Positions 33,051 to 44,566 of a stretch of DNA of 55,613 bases are shown in pieces. Location of the stretch: assembly GCA_001604405.1 (NCBI GenBank), contig LVBL01000012.1:1-55613 (forward strand), written 5' to 3'. The notes under the pieces were generated by a model, which was given only the letters and a program-made list of their open reading frames with translations, was not told the origin of the DNA and did no database searches. Each line of letters starts with the position of its first letter. Position 1 is the first letter of the stretch. The DNA is from Spirochaetales bacterium Spiro_10 (GTDB taxonomy: Bacteria > Spirochaetota > Spirochaetia > Treponematales > Treponemataceae). Position numbers and translations under genes: made by a program.

Positions 33051-34297
33051 ATGACGAAACGGCGCATGGAACTCGTGGCCCCCGCGGGCAATCTCGAAAA
33101 GCTGACCTACGCCTGGGAGTACGGCGCGGACGCCGCGTACATCGGACTCAAGGATTTCTCCCTCCGCGTCAAGGCGGACAACTTCCACGACGACGAACAC
33201 CTCGCCATACGCGCGCTCAAGGATTCGTACGCGCGCGCGGGCAGGCCGAAGCGGCTCTTTTGCGCGGCGAACGTGGCGTGCGCGAACGCGGACCTCGACC
33301 GGTTCTCGCGCGAGAGCGACTACTTCCGCTCCTATCCCTTCGACGCGTACATCGTGCAGGATCTCGGCCTCGCGCGCGTGATCCGCGAGCGGATTCCCGA
33401 CGCGACGCTACACCTGAGCACGCAGGCCAACTGCCTCAATTCAGAGGCGGTGAAGGTCTACCGCGACCTCGGATTCCGCCGCGTCGTGCTTGCCCGCGAA
33501 ACAAGGCTCGACGACATCCGCAGGATCAAGGACGCCGTCCCCGAGATGGAGATCGAGTGCTTCGCGCACGGGGCCATGTGCATCGCCTATTCGGGCAGAT
33601 GCCTCATGAGCGCGTACATGACGGGCAGAAGCGCGAACAGGGGAAGCTGCACCCACTCGTGCCGCTGGGACTGGCGCGTGCTCGAGGAGCGCGAGCGCCC
33701 CGGCGAATACTATCCCGTGGACGAAGGCGAGGGATACACCGCGCTCTTTTCCTCGCGCGACCTTTGCATGATCGGTCATCTCGACGGGATGCGGGACGCG
33801 GGCGTCGATTCGCTCAAGATCGAGGGCCGGATGAAGAGCCTCTATTACGTGGCCGTCGTGACCCGGGCCTACCGGAAGGCACTCGACGCCCTGTACGGGG
33901 ACATCGCGCCCGAGGAGGCGCGCCCCTTCGTCGACGAGCTCGACAACGTCCCCCATCGCGAGTACGGGACCGGTTTCTATTTCGGTGACGGATCGGAAAA
34001 CCTCACGACGCCGGGAAAGAGCTCGGCGCCGCGGGTCATGGCGGGAACGGTCGGTGCGCGGATACTGGAAGGCGCGCCCGCTCTCTGGGAGCTTCTTCCG
34101 ACGAACAAGATAGTCGCCGGAGAGCCGCTCGAGATCGTCAGCCCGACAAGGGCCTCGTATCCCCTCGGGGCGTACGAGCTTGTCGACCCCGACACGGGGG
34201 CGACGCTCGAGTGGACGAGCCACCACCACCGCTGCGCGATCAGGACCGCGACGCCGCTCGGCGAGCGGTACATCGTTCGGTCCGTTTCGCGCGACGC

Positions 34298-34301
<4 letters not shown>
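33051..34301 (+). CDS. U32-family protein, probable tRNA hydroxylation protein TrhP
   Basis: A 416-residue peptidase-U32-family protein. The signature EIECFAHGAMCIAYSGRC followed by MSAYMTGRSANRGSC and HSCRW supplies the conserved cysteines for an iron-sulfur cluster. Family members once called collagenases (YegQ type) are now known to hydroxylate U34 of tRNA using prephenate-derived chemistry; RlhA is a related 23S rRNA enzyme. The size and the short C-terminal domain favour TrhP, but this is by resemblance only. Its last 4 nt overlap the 3' end of convergent accA. Confidence 0.85.
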
Positions 34302-35217
<916 letters not shown>

Positions 35218-35221
<4 letters not shown>

Positions 35222-36029
35222 GCCTTGCCTCCCTTACCGCCAGCCGCGCCGAAACCGTGCATGGAAAGCAGGCGGACGAACAGCTCGCGCTGCTCGGCGC
35301 GCGGGCTTATCACGTCGACGAAGCCCTTGTCGAGCTGGAACTCCGCGCGCTGGAACCCGGGGGGTAGCGTCTGCTTGATCGTTCCCTCGATGACGCGGGG
35401 ACCGGCGAAGCCGATGAGGGCCCCGGGTTCCGCGATGTTGACGTCGCCGAGCATCGCGAAGCTCGCGGTGACGCCGCCGGTGGTCGGGTCGCACAGGACC
35501 ATGAACAGCGGAAGGCCGGCGCGGTCGAGCTCGGCCGCGGCGCTCGCGGTCTTGGCCATCTGCATGAGGGAGAATATCCCCTCCTGCATGCGGGCGCCTC
35601 CGGAGGTCGCGTAGATGATGACCGGCTTCTTCTCCTCGACGCCGGTCATGATGGCGCGGGTGATCTTCTCGCCGACGACCGAGCCCATGGAGCCGCCCAT
35701 GAAGCTGAACGACATGATGCCGAGCACGACGGGGACGCCTCCGACGGAGCATCGTCCCGTGACGACGGCCTCGGACATGCTGCTTTTTTTCGCCGCCTCG
35801 GAAAGCTTTTCCTCGTATCCGTCCATGGATATGGGATTGAGGCTTTTCATGTTGCGGCAGAACTCGACGAAGCTGTCGGGGTCCGCGAGGTAGGCGATGC
35901 GGTCCTTCGGCTCCATCCTGAAATGATGGTTGCACGAGGGACACACCATGAGATTGACGCGGAGTGACTCCGAGTCCACCGTCGACCTGCACGTCGGGCA
36001 GGTCATGGCCGTCTTGTCCGTTGTTTCGC

Positions 36030-36033
<4 letters not shown>
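35218..36033 (-). CDS. accD: Acetyl-CoA carboxylase carboxyltransferase subunit beta
   Basis: The beta subunit of carboxyltransferase, with the family's zinc ribbon (Cys12, Cys15, Cys31, Cys34) and the crotonase-like core (FSFMGGSMGSVVGEKITRA, SGGARMQEG). The GTG start at 36033 has GGAGG 7 nt upstream and overlaps the accC stop, giving 271 residues. The open frame runs further upstream through accC but only as an out-of-frame shadow. Confidence 0.96.
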
Positions 36034-37345
<1,312 letters not shown>

Positions 37346-37349
<4 letters not shown>

Positions 37350-37885
37350 ACGGGGCGGACCTCGAAGAGGGGCTGATCGAACTCGACCATGTCCCCGTTG
37401 TTCACGAGTATCTTCACGATCTCGCAGTCGAACTCGGCCTCGAGGGCGTTCATCATCTTCATCGCCTCGATGATGCAGAGCTTCTGTCCCTTGGCGATCT
37501 TCTTGCCGACGTCGGCGAAGGCCGGGGTGTCGGGGCTCGGGGCGCGGTAGAAGGTCCCAACGATCGGGCTCTTGATGTACTCGTTGCCGCCCGCCGCGCC
37601 GGTATCGGCGTGGGGCGCCGGGGAGGCGACGTGAGCCGTCGGGTGCTGGCCGGAAGAACCGGCCGAGGAACCGGCGGAGGAACCGGCGGCGGTACCGCCG
37701 GAATGTCCGGCGACGGGCTGCGCGGCCGGGGCCGCGACGGGGGCGCCCGCGAAGGCCGCGACGGGGGCAATGAAGGCCTCCTTGCGCCTGAGCTCGAAGC
37801 TATACCCGTTTCCCGAGTACTTCAGCTCGGCGGCCGAGGACTTTTCGAACTTGTCGAAAAGCGCGAGAAGTGTCTTGTCATCCAT
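37346..37885 (-). CDS. accB: Biotin carboxyl carrier protein
   Basis: The biotin-bearing subunit of acetyl-CoA carboxylase. The C-terminal biotinyl domain has EAMKM with Lys143 as the biotinylation site. Between the N-terminal about 35 residues and this domain is a long flexible Ala/Gly/Ser/Pro linker with a repeated SSAG unit (about residues 40-98). The linker makes the protein 179 residues, slightly longer than usual. It follows fabV by 2 nt. Confidence 0.96.
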
Positions 37886-37887
37886 GG

Positions 37888-39132
37888 TTATTCTCCTATC
37901 GTGTCCATGCGGGCGACGTCAGCGTCGTAGTCGACGCCCGCGACGTCAAAGCCGCTCGCGGCGAGAAAGTCGTGCCGGTACCCGTCGAGGTCGCCGAGCT
38001 CTCCAAGGTTTTCTTCCGTGACGAGGGCGAGCCGCCGGTTGACCTCGGCCTGGATCCCGTCGTCCATCTCGAGCTCGTCGATCCGCACGAGTCCTGAGCC
38101 GTCCACGGGAACGGGAGTCCCCGTGTAAAACCGCTCGGCGTACATGCGCTCGATCTGCTCGATGCAGCCTTCGTGCGTCCCCTTCTCCTTCATCACCTTG
38201 AAGAGCACGGCGAGATACAGGGGGATGATCGGGATTACGGCGCTCGAGCGGGTCACGAGACCCTTGTTGACCGAAACGAAGGCGGCTCCCCCGATCGAGG
38301 CGGCCATGGCCTTGCTCATCGAGCGGGCGGTCGCCTCGAGATGCTTCTTCGCGCCCCCGATGGTGCCGTCGCGGTAGATCGCGTGCGAGAGCTCGGGGCC
38401 GATGTACGAGTACGCGACCGTGGAACAGCCGCGCGCTAGCACGCCGGCCTCGGTGAGCTGCCTGATCCAGCGTTCCCAGTCCTCGCCGCCCATCACCTTG
38501 ACGGTGTTGGCGGCCTCTTCCTCGCTCGCGGGCTCGGCGCTCATGACGCTGAGCTTGCCGGTCATGGGATCCACGGTGTTGCCCGTGTAGGGCTTGCCGA
38601 AGGGCTTGAGCACGGACTTGTAGAGCACGCCGGTGTCGGGGTCGGTCCTGACGGGACTCGCGAGGCTGTACACGACGAAATCGAACGCGAGGTTCATCCG
38701 TTTCGCGGCCTCAATGACCTGCCGCCTGACGTCGTCGGAAAAGGCGTCGCCGTTGATCGTGAACGACGGTATGCCCTCGCGCGCGCTGGCGCGGTCGAAG
38801 GCGAGGTTGTTGTACCAGCCGGGGGTTCCGCTCTTGGTCTCGGTTCCTTCCTTTTCGAAGGAAACGCCGACCGTCGCCGCGCCGTAGCCGAAGGCGGCCG
38901 TGATACGGCTCGCGAGGCCGTAGCCGGTCGAACAGCCGAGCACGAGAACGGCCTTGACCGGGGCGGACGAACCGCCCGCGTGGGTGCCGCCGGAAACGGG
39001 GGCTCCCGGCTTCCTCGAGCGGCGCGCGTTCATCGAGCGCACGTAGGCGATCTGCGCCTCGACCTCTTTCGCGCAGCCGGCCGGGTGCGCGTTGATGCAG
39101 ATATTGCTCCTAATCATCGGTTTTACGATCAT
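37888..39132 (-). CDS. fabV: Trans-2-enoyl-CoA/ACP reductase (FabV/Ter type)
   Basis: An NADH-dependent enoyl reductase of the FabV/Ter family, doing the last step of each elongation cycle. Visible are the nucleotide-binding GCSTGYGLASRITAAFGYGA, the FabV Tyr-x8-Lys catalytic pair (IYRDGTIGGAKK) and SVNKGLVTRSSAVIP. By memory it is very close to the crystallised T. denticola Ter, except for a Gly/Ser-rich insert near residues 38-60. The start chosen is ATG 39132 (MIVKPMIRSN, as in Ter). A GTG at 39138 overlapping fabZ is possible. No other enoyl reductase is in the operon. Confidence 0.94.
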   Translation of the reverse strand: MIVKPMIRSNICINAHPAGCAKEVEAQIAYVRSMNARRSRKPGAPVSGGTHAGGSSAPVKAVLVLGCSTGYGLASRITAAFGYGAATVGVSFEKEGTETKSGTPGWYNNLAFDRASAREGIPSFTINGDAFSDDVRRQVIEAAKRMNLAFDFVVYSLASPVRTDPDTGVLYKSVLKPFGKPYTGNTVDPMTGKLSVMSAEPASEEEAANTVKVMGGEDWERWIRQLTEAGVLARGCSTVAYSYIGPELSHAIYRDGTIGGAKKHLEATARSMSKAMAASIGGAAFVSVNKGLVTRSSAVIPIIPLYLAVLFKVMKEKGTHEGCIEQIERMYAERFYTGTPVPVDGSGLVRIDELEMDDGIQAEVNRRLALVTEENLGELGDLDGYRHDFLAASGFDVAGVDYDADVARMDTIGE

Positions 39133-39134
39133 CG

Positions 39135-39659
39135 TCACAGGTCTCCCTTGCTACCTACCAGACACATCCATTCGGCCTCGGTTGCGAGCTCGCCCGCCAC
39201 GTACGCCTTTCCCGCCTGCTTGATCATCCTCGGCGACACGCGGAGGTTCTCGATGACGAGCGTCACCTCGTCGCCCGGGCGCACCTGCTTGCGGAACTTC
39301 ACCTTGTCGACGGTCGCGAGGAAAAAGAGCGAGCCGTCGGCGAACACGCCGCGCTTCGCGAGTCCCGCGCCTCCCGCCTGCGCCATGGTCTCCACGAGGA
39401 TGACGCCGGGCACGACGGGATATTCGGGAAAGTGTCCCTTGAAGAAAAACTCGTCCGCGCCGAAAACGTGGCGCGCGACGATCCTCGAATCCTCGTTCGC
39501 GTCGATCGTGTCGACGAAAAGGAAGGGATCCCGGTGCGGCAGGAGCCGCTCGATTCCGGACCGTTCCCGGGAACGCGTCGCCGCGTCCGAGAGGTCGACG
39601 CCGCGGGGGAACTCCGTTCCCGCGCCCGCGCCGGTTCCGCCGTTCTCGTTCGCGCTCAT
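39135..39659 (-). CDS. fabZ: 3-hydroxyacyl-ACP dehydratase
   Basis: This enzyme dehydrates 3-hydroxyacyl-ACP to trans-2-enoyl-ACP. The hot-dog fold motifs are LLPHRDPFLFVD and GHFPEYPVVPGVILVE, with His76 and Glu90 as the expected catalytic pair. It has a Gly/Ala-rich N-terminal extension of about 34 residues, giving 174 in total. The ATGA overlap with fabF supports this start. FabA-type signatures are absent. Confidence 0.94.
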   Translation of the reverse strand: MSANENGGTGAGAGTEFPRGVDLSDAATRSRERSGIERLLPHRDPFLFVDTIDANEDSRIVARHVFGADEFFFKGHFPEYPVVPGVILVETMAQAGGAGLAKRGVFADGSLFFLATVDKVKFRKQVRPGDEVTLVIENLRVSPRMIKQAGKAYVAGELATEAEWMCLVGSKGDL

Positions 39660-40906
39660 TTCTTGTACTTCCTCATGACGACGACGCCGTTGTGACCGCC
39701 GAACCCGAGCGAGCCCGAGGCCGCGCAGTCGATGTTACCTTCCACGCCGACGTTCGGCACGTAGTCGAGGTCGCAGCCGTGCTCGACGTCGGGGTTGTCG
39801 AGATTGATCGTCGGTGGATAGAACCCGTCCTGGATCGCCTTGATGCAGATGATGGCCTCGATCGAGCCCGCCGCCCCGACGCAGTGGCCGGTCATGCTCT
39901 TCGTGCTCGACACCTTCATCTTGCGCGCGTGGTCGCCGAAGGCGTTCTTGATCATCAAGGTCTCCGCCGGATCGTTGACCGGCGTCGAGGTTCCGTGGGC
40001 GTTGTAATACTGCACGTCCTCGGGGCGGATGCCCGCGTCCTCGAGGGCGCGCGTGATCGCGAGGGCGCCGCCCGAGCCGTCGGGGTTCGGGCTCGTGATG
40101 TGGTACGCGTCGCTCGAGCCGCCGTATCCGGCGAACTCGGCGTATATCTTGGCGCCGCGCGCGAGCGCGTGCTCGAGTTCCTCGAGAATCAGGATGCCGG
40201 CGCCCTCGCCCATGATGAATCCCTCGCGGTCGCGGTCGAACGGGCGGCTCGCCTTCTGGGGGTTGTCGTTATACGAGGACGCGAGCGTCTGGAGGACGGT
40301 GAAGCTACCGATGCCGAACCCGGTGATCGATCCCTCCGAGCCGCCGGCGACGCAGACGTCGAGCCGGCCGGAGCGCACGAGGTCGAGGGCGAGGCCGAGG
40401 GAGTCAGTGCTCGAGGCGCACGCGGTGGCGAGCGTCCAGGAGACCCCCTTGATGCCGTAGATCATGCTGATGTTACCGGCGCCCTCGTTGGAGATGAGCA
40501 TCGGGATGGAGAGGGGCGGGATGCGGTCGCTTCCCGCCTCGAAATACTTTTTCATCGACGCCTCGATGACCTCGAAGCCGCCGATGCCGTTGCCGATGAT
40601 GACGCCCGACTTCTCGCGCGCGATCGACTCCTTGTCGAATCCCGAGTCCTGTATGGCCTGCGCGGCGGCGACCGAGACGAACTGGCAGAAGCGGGCCATC
40701 TTGCGCGCCTCCTTCCGGTCGATCCACTGCGAGGGGTCGAAGTTCTTCACCTCGGCGGCTATCTTGACCTTGAAGTCGCTCGCGTCAAAGAGGGTGATGG
40801 GCCCGAGCCCGCTCTTTCCCGCGCGGATGGACGCCCATGTCTCGTCAACCGTGTTTCCCACGGGCGTAACGGCCCCGAGTCCCGTAACTACAACGCGTCG
40901 TTTCAT
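39656..40906 (-). CDS. fabF: Beta-ketoacyl-ACP synthase II
   Basis: The condensing enzyme that extends acyl-ACP with malonyl-ACP. The 416-residue product has the KAS Cys-His-His triad: Cys163 in TACASSTDS, His304 in NAHGTSTP and His341 in TGHCVGAAGS. The N-terminus is MKRRVVVTGLGAVTPVGNTV. It overlaps fabG and fabZ by 4 nt each. No fabH or acpP lies in the operon, so initiation and carrier protein come from elsewhere. Confidence 0.97.
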   Translation of the reverse strand: MKRRVVVTGLGAVTPVGNTVDETWASIRAGKSGLGPITLFDASDFKVKIAAEVKNFDPSQWIDRKEARKMARFCQFVSVAAAQAIQDSGFDKESIAREKSGVIIGNGIGGFEVIEASMKKYFEAGSDRIPPLSIPMLISNEGAGNISMIYGIKGVSWTLATACASSTDSLGLALDLVRSGRLDVCVAGGSEGSITGFGIGSFTVLQTLASSYNDNPQKASRPFDRDREGFIMGEGAGILILEELEHALARGAKIYAEFAGYGGSSDAYHITSPNPDGSGGALAITRALEDAGIRPEDVQYYNAHGTSTPVNDPAETLMIKNAFGDHARKMKVSSTKSMTGHCVGAAGSIEAIICIKAIQDGFYPPTINLDNPDVEHGCDLDYVPNVGVEGNIDCAASGSLGFGGHNGVVVMRKYKK

Positions 40907-41646
40907 GCTCCCATTCCTCCGTCAACGCCAAGCACCTGGGCGGTAATATATGCCGAGAGATCCGACGCGAGGAACACCGCGCAGTCGGCGACTTCCCTGA
41001 CGGTACCCGGACGCTTCATCGGTATCGAGTCAAGCCACGCCTTCCTCGCCTCTTCCGGGATCGCCCCGGTCATCTCCGTTTCGATGTATCCCGGCGCGAT
41101 CGCGTTCACGCGGACGCCGCGTCCCGCCGTTTCCTTGGCGAGGGCCTTGGTGTAGCCGACAAGGCCGGCCTTGCTCGCCGCGTAGTTGACCTGGCCGCCC
41201 TGCCCGTGAAGGCCCACGATGCTCGAAAGGTTCACGATCGAGCCCGCGCGCTTGCGGATCATGTCGGACGAGACGATCTGCGAGACGAGGAAGGTTCCGG
41301 TGAGGTTGATCCTGAGCACGTCTTCCCAGTCCGCGAGTTTCATGCGGAAGGAAAGGCCGTCGCGCGTGATGCCGGCGTTGTTCACGAGAACGGAAAAGCC
41401 GCCGGCTTCGGCGAGCGCCGCGGTCACCACCGGGATGACGGATTCGGGATTCCCTATGTCGGCGACAAGCTCGTGGTACGCCGTGCCCGACTTGGCCGCG
41501 AGCTCGGCGAGTTCCTTCGCGCCCTCGGACGGCTTCGTGGAAAGGCCCCATACGACGGCGCCCTCCTCCATGAAACGTCGGGCTATTTCCTTCCCGATGC
41601 CGCGGCTCGCGCCGGTGACCAGCGCGGTTTTACCTTTCAGTAGCAT
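40903..41646 (-). CDS. fabG: 3-oxoacyl-ACP reductase
   Basis: An NADPH-dependent short-chain reductase that reduces 3-oxoacyl-ACP. The 247-residue product has TGASRGIG (11-18), NNAG, Ser at 141/142, Tyr155 and Lys159 (YAASK) and the C-terminal GVDGGMGA. It starts 45 nt after fabD and overlaps fabF by ATGA. Confidence 0.96.
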   Translation of the reverse strand: MLLKGKTALVTGASRGIGKEIARRFMEEGAVVWGLSTKPSEGAKELAELAAKSGTAYHELVADIGNPESVIPVVTAALAEAGGFSVLVNNAGITRDGLSFRMKLADWEDVLRINLTGTFLVSQIVSSDMIRKRAGSIVNLSSIVGLHGQGGQVNYAASKAGLVGYTKALAKETAGRGVRVNAIAPGYIETEMTGAIPEEARKAWLDSIPMKRPGTVREVADCAVFLASDLSAYITAQVLGVDGGMGA

Positions 41647-41691
41647 AGCAAGCTCCCTTTTCTCGGGACGACGCCGTTGCCGGCGCGTCGT

Positions 41692-42618
41692 TCAGTTCAG
41701 GTATTCGGCGTACGGTTTGCACGTACCCGAGCGTTTCGAGTCGGTCCACAGGCCCGTCAGGACCTTGCCGGGACCGGTCTCGACACAGTCAAAAGACTCG
41801 CCCATGAGGGCGGATATCGCGGCTTCTTCGTCCGTCCACCGGACGGGATTCGAGATGTGGGCGACGGCGAGTTTCTTCGCCTCAGCCCCGTCGGCGACGC
41901 GGCCGCCGGTCACGTTCGAAAAAAGCGGGACGACGGGATCGGCGAAGGAAACGCCGTCGAGTATGGCGCCGAAGGCCGTACCCGCCTCGGCCATCAAGGG
42001 CGAGTGGAAGGGCCCCGCCACCTTGAGCCGGACAATGCGCCTGGCGCCGGCCTCCTTGAAGGCGGGCTCGGCGGCCTCGATCGCCTCGGAGGTTCCCGAG
42101 ATGACGGTCTGAAGCGGGCTGTTGTAGTTGGCGGCGTAGAGGTTGGGGATGGCGAGCGTGGCGAGCACCCGGTCTATCGCCCCGGGGGAAAGCCCGAGCA
42201 CGGCGGCCATGCCGGCGGCCATGCCGGAAGCGGACAGCGAGGCGCAGGCCTCCTGCATGACGCGCCCGCGTTCCTTGGTCAGGAAGATCGCGTCGCGGAA
42301 CGATATGACGCCCGCCACCGCCAGCGCCGGGTATTCGCCGAGGCTGAAGCCGGCGCACGCGGTCGGGGTAATCCCCCGCGCCTTCAGGGCGAGAGTCGCC
42401 GCGAGCGAGGCGGCGGTTATGGCCACCTGGCTCACGTCGGTACGCTTGAGCGTCTCGTCGTCGGCGGTCAAAAGCCCGGTTACGGGCGAACCGAGGATGT
42501 CGCTTGCCTCGTCAAAGAGCGAGCGGATTCCGAGGGTATCCGAGGTATCGGCCTCGTAGAGATCCATACCCATACCGGAATACTGGGCTCCCTGGCCCGG
42601 AAACAAGAAAACCGGCAT
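41692..42618 (-). CDS. fabD: Malonyl-CoA:ACP transacylase
   Basis: This enzyme loads malonyl groups onto ACP. The 308-residue product starts MPVFLFPGQGAQYSGMGMD, has nucleophile Ser92 in GFSLGE and His205 in GPFHSPLM. The ATG at 42618 has GGAGG 7 nt upstream; a start at 42639 would lie inside the leader inverted repeat and was rejected. It is the first gene of the nine-gene fatty-acid operon. Confidence 0.96.
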   Translation of the reverse strand: MPVFLFPGQGAQYSGMGMDLYEADTSDTLGIRSLFDEASDILGSPVTGLLTADDETLKRTDVSQVAITAASLAATLALKARGITPTACAGFSLGEYPALAVAGVISFRDAIFLTKERGRVMQEACASLSASGMAAGMAAVLGLSPGAIDRVLATLAIPNLYAANYNSPLQTVISGTSEAIEAAEPAFKEAGARRIVRLKVAGPFHSPLMAEAGTAFGAILDGVSFADPVVPLFSNVTGGRVADGAEAKKLAVAHISNPVRWTDEEAAISALMGESFDCVETGPGKVLTGLWTDSKRSGTCKPYAEYLN

Positions 42619-42639
42619 AACATACCTCCAGTCCGACAT

Positions 42640-42667
42640 TAGGCGTCAAAACGTCATTTTACGCCTA
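42640..42667. promoter_or_regulatory. Inverted-repeat operator candidate in the fabD leader
   Basis: TAGGCGT (42640-42646) and ACGCCTA (42661-42667) flank a partly symmetric A/T core, making a 28-bp near-palindrome that begins at the predicted start site of the fab operon. Its place and symmetry suit a repressor dimer. The TetR-type gene directly upstream is the obvious candidate binder, but this is inference. Confidence 0.6.
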
Positions 42668-42674
42668 GTACCGC

Positions 42675-42702
42675 ATTGTACGGTTTTTATGACAAAAGTC
42701 AA
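42675..42702 (-). promoter_or_regulatory. Promoter of the fab-acc operon
   Basis: TTGACT (42697-42702), 16 nt, TACAAT (42675-42680) on the minus strand, directly after the TetR stop. The start is predicted near 42668, and the leader of about 50 nt carries the inverted repeat and GGAGG. Confidence 0.85.
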
Positions 42703-42705
42703 CCC

Positions 42706-43305
42706 TTATGTCGAAATAGAAAGCCCCTGGATCGCCAGGGATATCGCCTGTTTGACGTCCTCGCTCGACTCCCGGTCGAGTATGGCGATGCGGAAAATCG
42801 CCGATTCCACCATTCCGTAAAAAAGCTCGTTCGCGTCCTTGACGTTACAGTCGCGGAAGGCGCCCGCGCTTTTCCCGGCGATGATGATCTGCGACAAGAG
42901 GTGCCGAAGGCGGATCGTCCGGCGCTTGACGCGGGAATCGGGATCCTTGCCCGTTTTTTGCACCTGGAGGAGGTAGGTCAGCACGACGTTGAAGAGCTTC
43001 CGGTTCTCGGTACAGCGGTCCAGTATGGTAAACATGACCCGCTCGAGCCGTTCCGCGTACGTGAGGCTGTCGTTGGCCATGACCTCGCGAAGGTACTTCT
43101 CGACCCCGTCGGTGAGCTGTTTGATGCTCCAGACGAAGATCTCCCGCTTGTTCTTGAAATAGAGGTAGAGCGTCGTGCGGGTGATCCCGCAGCGATCGGC
43201 GATTTTCTGGAAGGTCGCGTCCTCGTAGCCCTCTTCCACGAAGATATCGAGCGCCCGCTCGAGGATCTCGTACCGGCGTTTTTCGTGCTCAACGACTATT
43301 GCCAT
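42706..43305 (-). CDS. TetR-family transcriptional regulator
   Basis: A 199-residue regulator with an N-terminal TetR helix-turn-helix (ILERALDIFVEEGYEDATFQ, then IADRCGITRTTLYLYFKNK) and a helical ligand/dimer domain. The start at 43305 has GGGAG 6 nt upstream; a longer upstream reading frame is a shadow of the methyltransferase gene, whose end overlaps by 17 nt. It lies immediately before the fabD promoter, so control of fatty-acid synthesis through the 28-bp inverted repeat is likely but unproven. Confidence 0.9.
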   Translation of the reverse strand: MAIVVEHEKRRYEILERALDIFVEEGYEDATFQKIADRCGITRTTLYLYFKNKREIFVWSIKQLTDGVEKYLREVMANDSLTYAERLERVMFTILDRCTENRKLFNVVLTYLLQVQKTGKDPDSRVKRRTIRLRHLLSQIIIAGKSAGAFRDCNVKDANELFYGMVESAIFRIAILDRESSEDVKQAISLAIQGLSIST

Positions 43306-44521
43306 GCGTTGCTCCCTTACCATAGAGATAGAAACGAGTTTCCAGGTTGCCGCTTTTAAGGTCTTTCTTGCGCGAGGCGGGAGAGCCGAAGGCCTCTTCG
43401 AAGCCCTCGTGACTCGTGATGAAGCCCATGTCCCAGCCGGGGAAGGCCGTGCGGAGGCCCGCCATGGAGGCATAGAGAGCGCTCGCGGAATCGGCGTCGC
43501 CGAGACGCTCGCCGTACGGGGGATTCGCCAGGATGAGGCCCTCGGGATACGGGGCCTCGAGGGAATCGAAGGAGGCCTCGATAAAGTCGGGACGGGCGAT
43601 CGACTCCGTTCGCCCGACGAGGGAGAGGGCCTTGCCCGCGATGCTGCACGCCCGTTCGGCGTTTCCGCGCGCCGACACGAGGATGCCGGCATCGATGTCG
43701 CTGCCCGTCACGCGCACGAGGCAGTCGGTACGTATGTCCGCGGCGGCGGCGGCGCGTTCCGCCTCCACGAGCCGCCTGCCCGACTCCCCGAGATACGGGG
43801 AGAGGGCCTCGAGGGCGAAGGTCCGCCCGAGGCCGGGCGCGATGTTGTGGGCAAAGAGGGTCGCCTCGATGGGGATGGTCCCCGATCCGCAAAAGGGATC
43901 ATGGAGGGGCGTCTTCCGCTTCCAGAGGCAGAGCTGCAGGAGGACCGCCGCGAGGGTCTCGCGGATCGGGGCCTCGCCGCCCGCGGTCCGGTAGCCGCGC
44001 CGGTGCAGGGGCATGCCGGAAAGGTCGAGCATCACCGAGAGGACGTCCTTCTCGAGGTACACGCGAACCGTCGCCGTCTCTCCCGTTTGCGGAAGGTTTT
44101 CCATGTGCCAGGCCGCGCCGAGCGAGGCGTATATGGCCTTGTGAACGACGCCCTGCACGGCGCGCTCGGAGGAGAGCCTGCTTTTGTGCGTGCGAACCTT
44201 GTCTACGACGACGCGCACGTCCTTCCTGAACCAGTCCTTCCACGGGAAGGCCCGTACGGCCTCGAAGAGGGAATCGAAGTCGGTGCAGGGGCACGAAACG
44301 ACCCGGAGGTAGACGCGGTCGGCCGTGCGCAGGCGAAGGTTGGCCCGGTAGGCGGCGGCGAGTTCGGACGCGCGGACCGCCGAGGCGTCGCCGTTCTCGA
44401 CCCCGGCGGTATATACGACGCGGCCCGTGGCCCGTTCGGTTGGCGTAAACCCGAGCAGCGAAAGCTCGTTAGCAAGGACCGGTTCGGCGCCGACCGCACA
44501 GGGAGACACAAGCGTTATCAT
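43289..44521 (-). CDS. THUMP-domain RNA N2-guanine methyltransferase (RlmL N-terminal type)
   Basis: A 410-residue class-I methyltransferase of the UPF0020 family that matches the RlmL half of E. coli RlmKL. Residues to about 155 form a THUMP-like RNA-binding region. The catalytic part has DPFCGSGTIPIEATLFAHNI and ILANPPYGERLGD (NPPY motif). By family it would make m2G in 23S rRNA, but some members act on tRNA. The ATG lies 8 nt after an extended -10, so the mRNA is probably leaderless. It leads into the TetR gene. Confidence 0.88.
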   Translation of the reverse strand: MITLVSPCAVGAEPVLANELSLLGFTPTERATGRVVYTAGVENGDASAVRASELAAAYRANLRLRTADRVYLRVVSCPCTDFDSLFEAVRAFPWKDWFRKDVRVVVDKVRTHKSRLSSERAVQGVVHKAIYASLGAAWHMENLPQTGETATVRVYLEKDVLSVMLDLSGMPLHRRGYRTAGGEAPIRETLAAVLLQLCLWKRKTPLHDPFCGSGTIPIEATLFAHNIAPGLGRTFALEALSPYLGESGRRLVEAERAAAAADIRTDCLVRVTGSDIDAGILVSARGNAERACSIAGKALSLVGRTESIARPDFIEASFDSLEAPYPEGLILANPPYGERLGDADSASALYASMAGLRTAFPGWDMGFITSHEGFEEAFGSPASRKKDLKSGNLETRFYLYGKGATHGNSR

Positions 44522-44529
44522 AGTCTTCG

Positions 44530-44557
44530 ATTATAACACTAAAACATAGTTTGTAAA
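44530..44557 (-). promoter_or_regulatory. Promoter adjacent to the methyltransferase start
   Basis: TTTACA (44552-44557), 16 nt, perfect TATAAT (44530-44535) preceded by TG-T (extended -10). The ATG at 44521 begins 8 nt after the -10, with no Shine-Dalgarno site, indicating a leaderless transcript. Confidence 0.8.
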
Positions 44558-44566
44558 GTTGACGGC

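Noticed and set aside
42661-42675. FapR-type operator at the fab promoter
   Set aside because: CCTAGTAC partly resembles the FapR site, but the symmetric repeat here is TAGGCGT/ACGCCTA, and no FapR gene is in the window.
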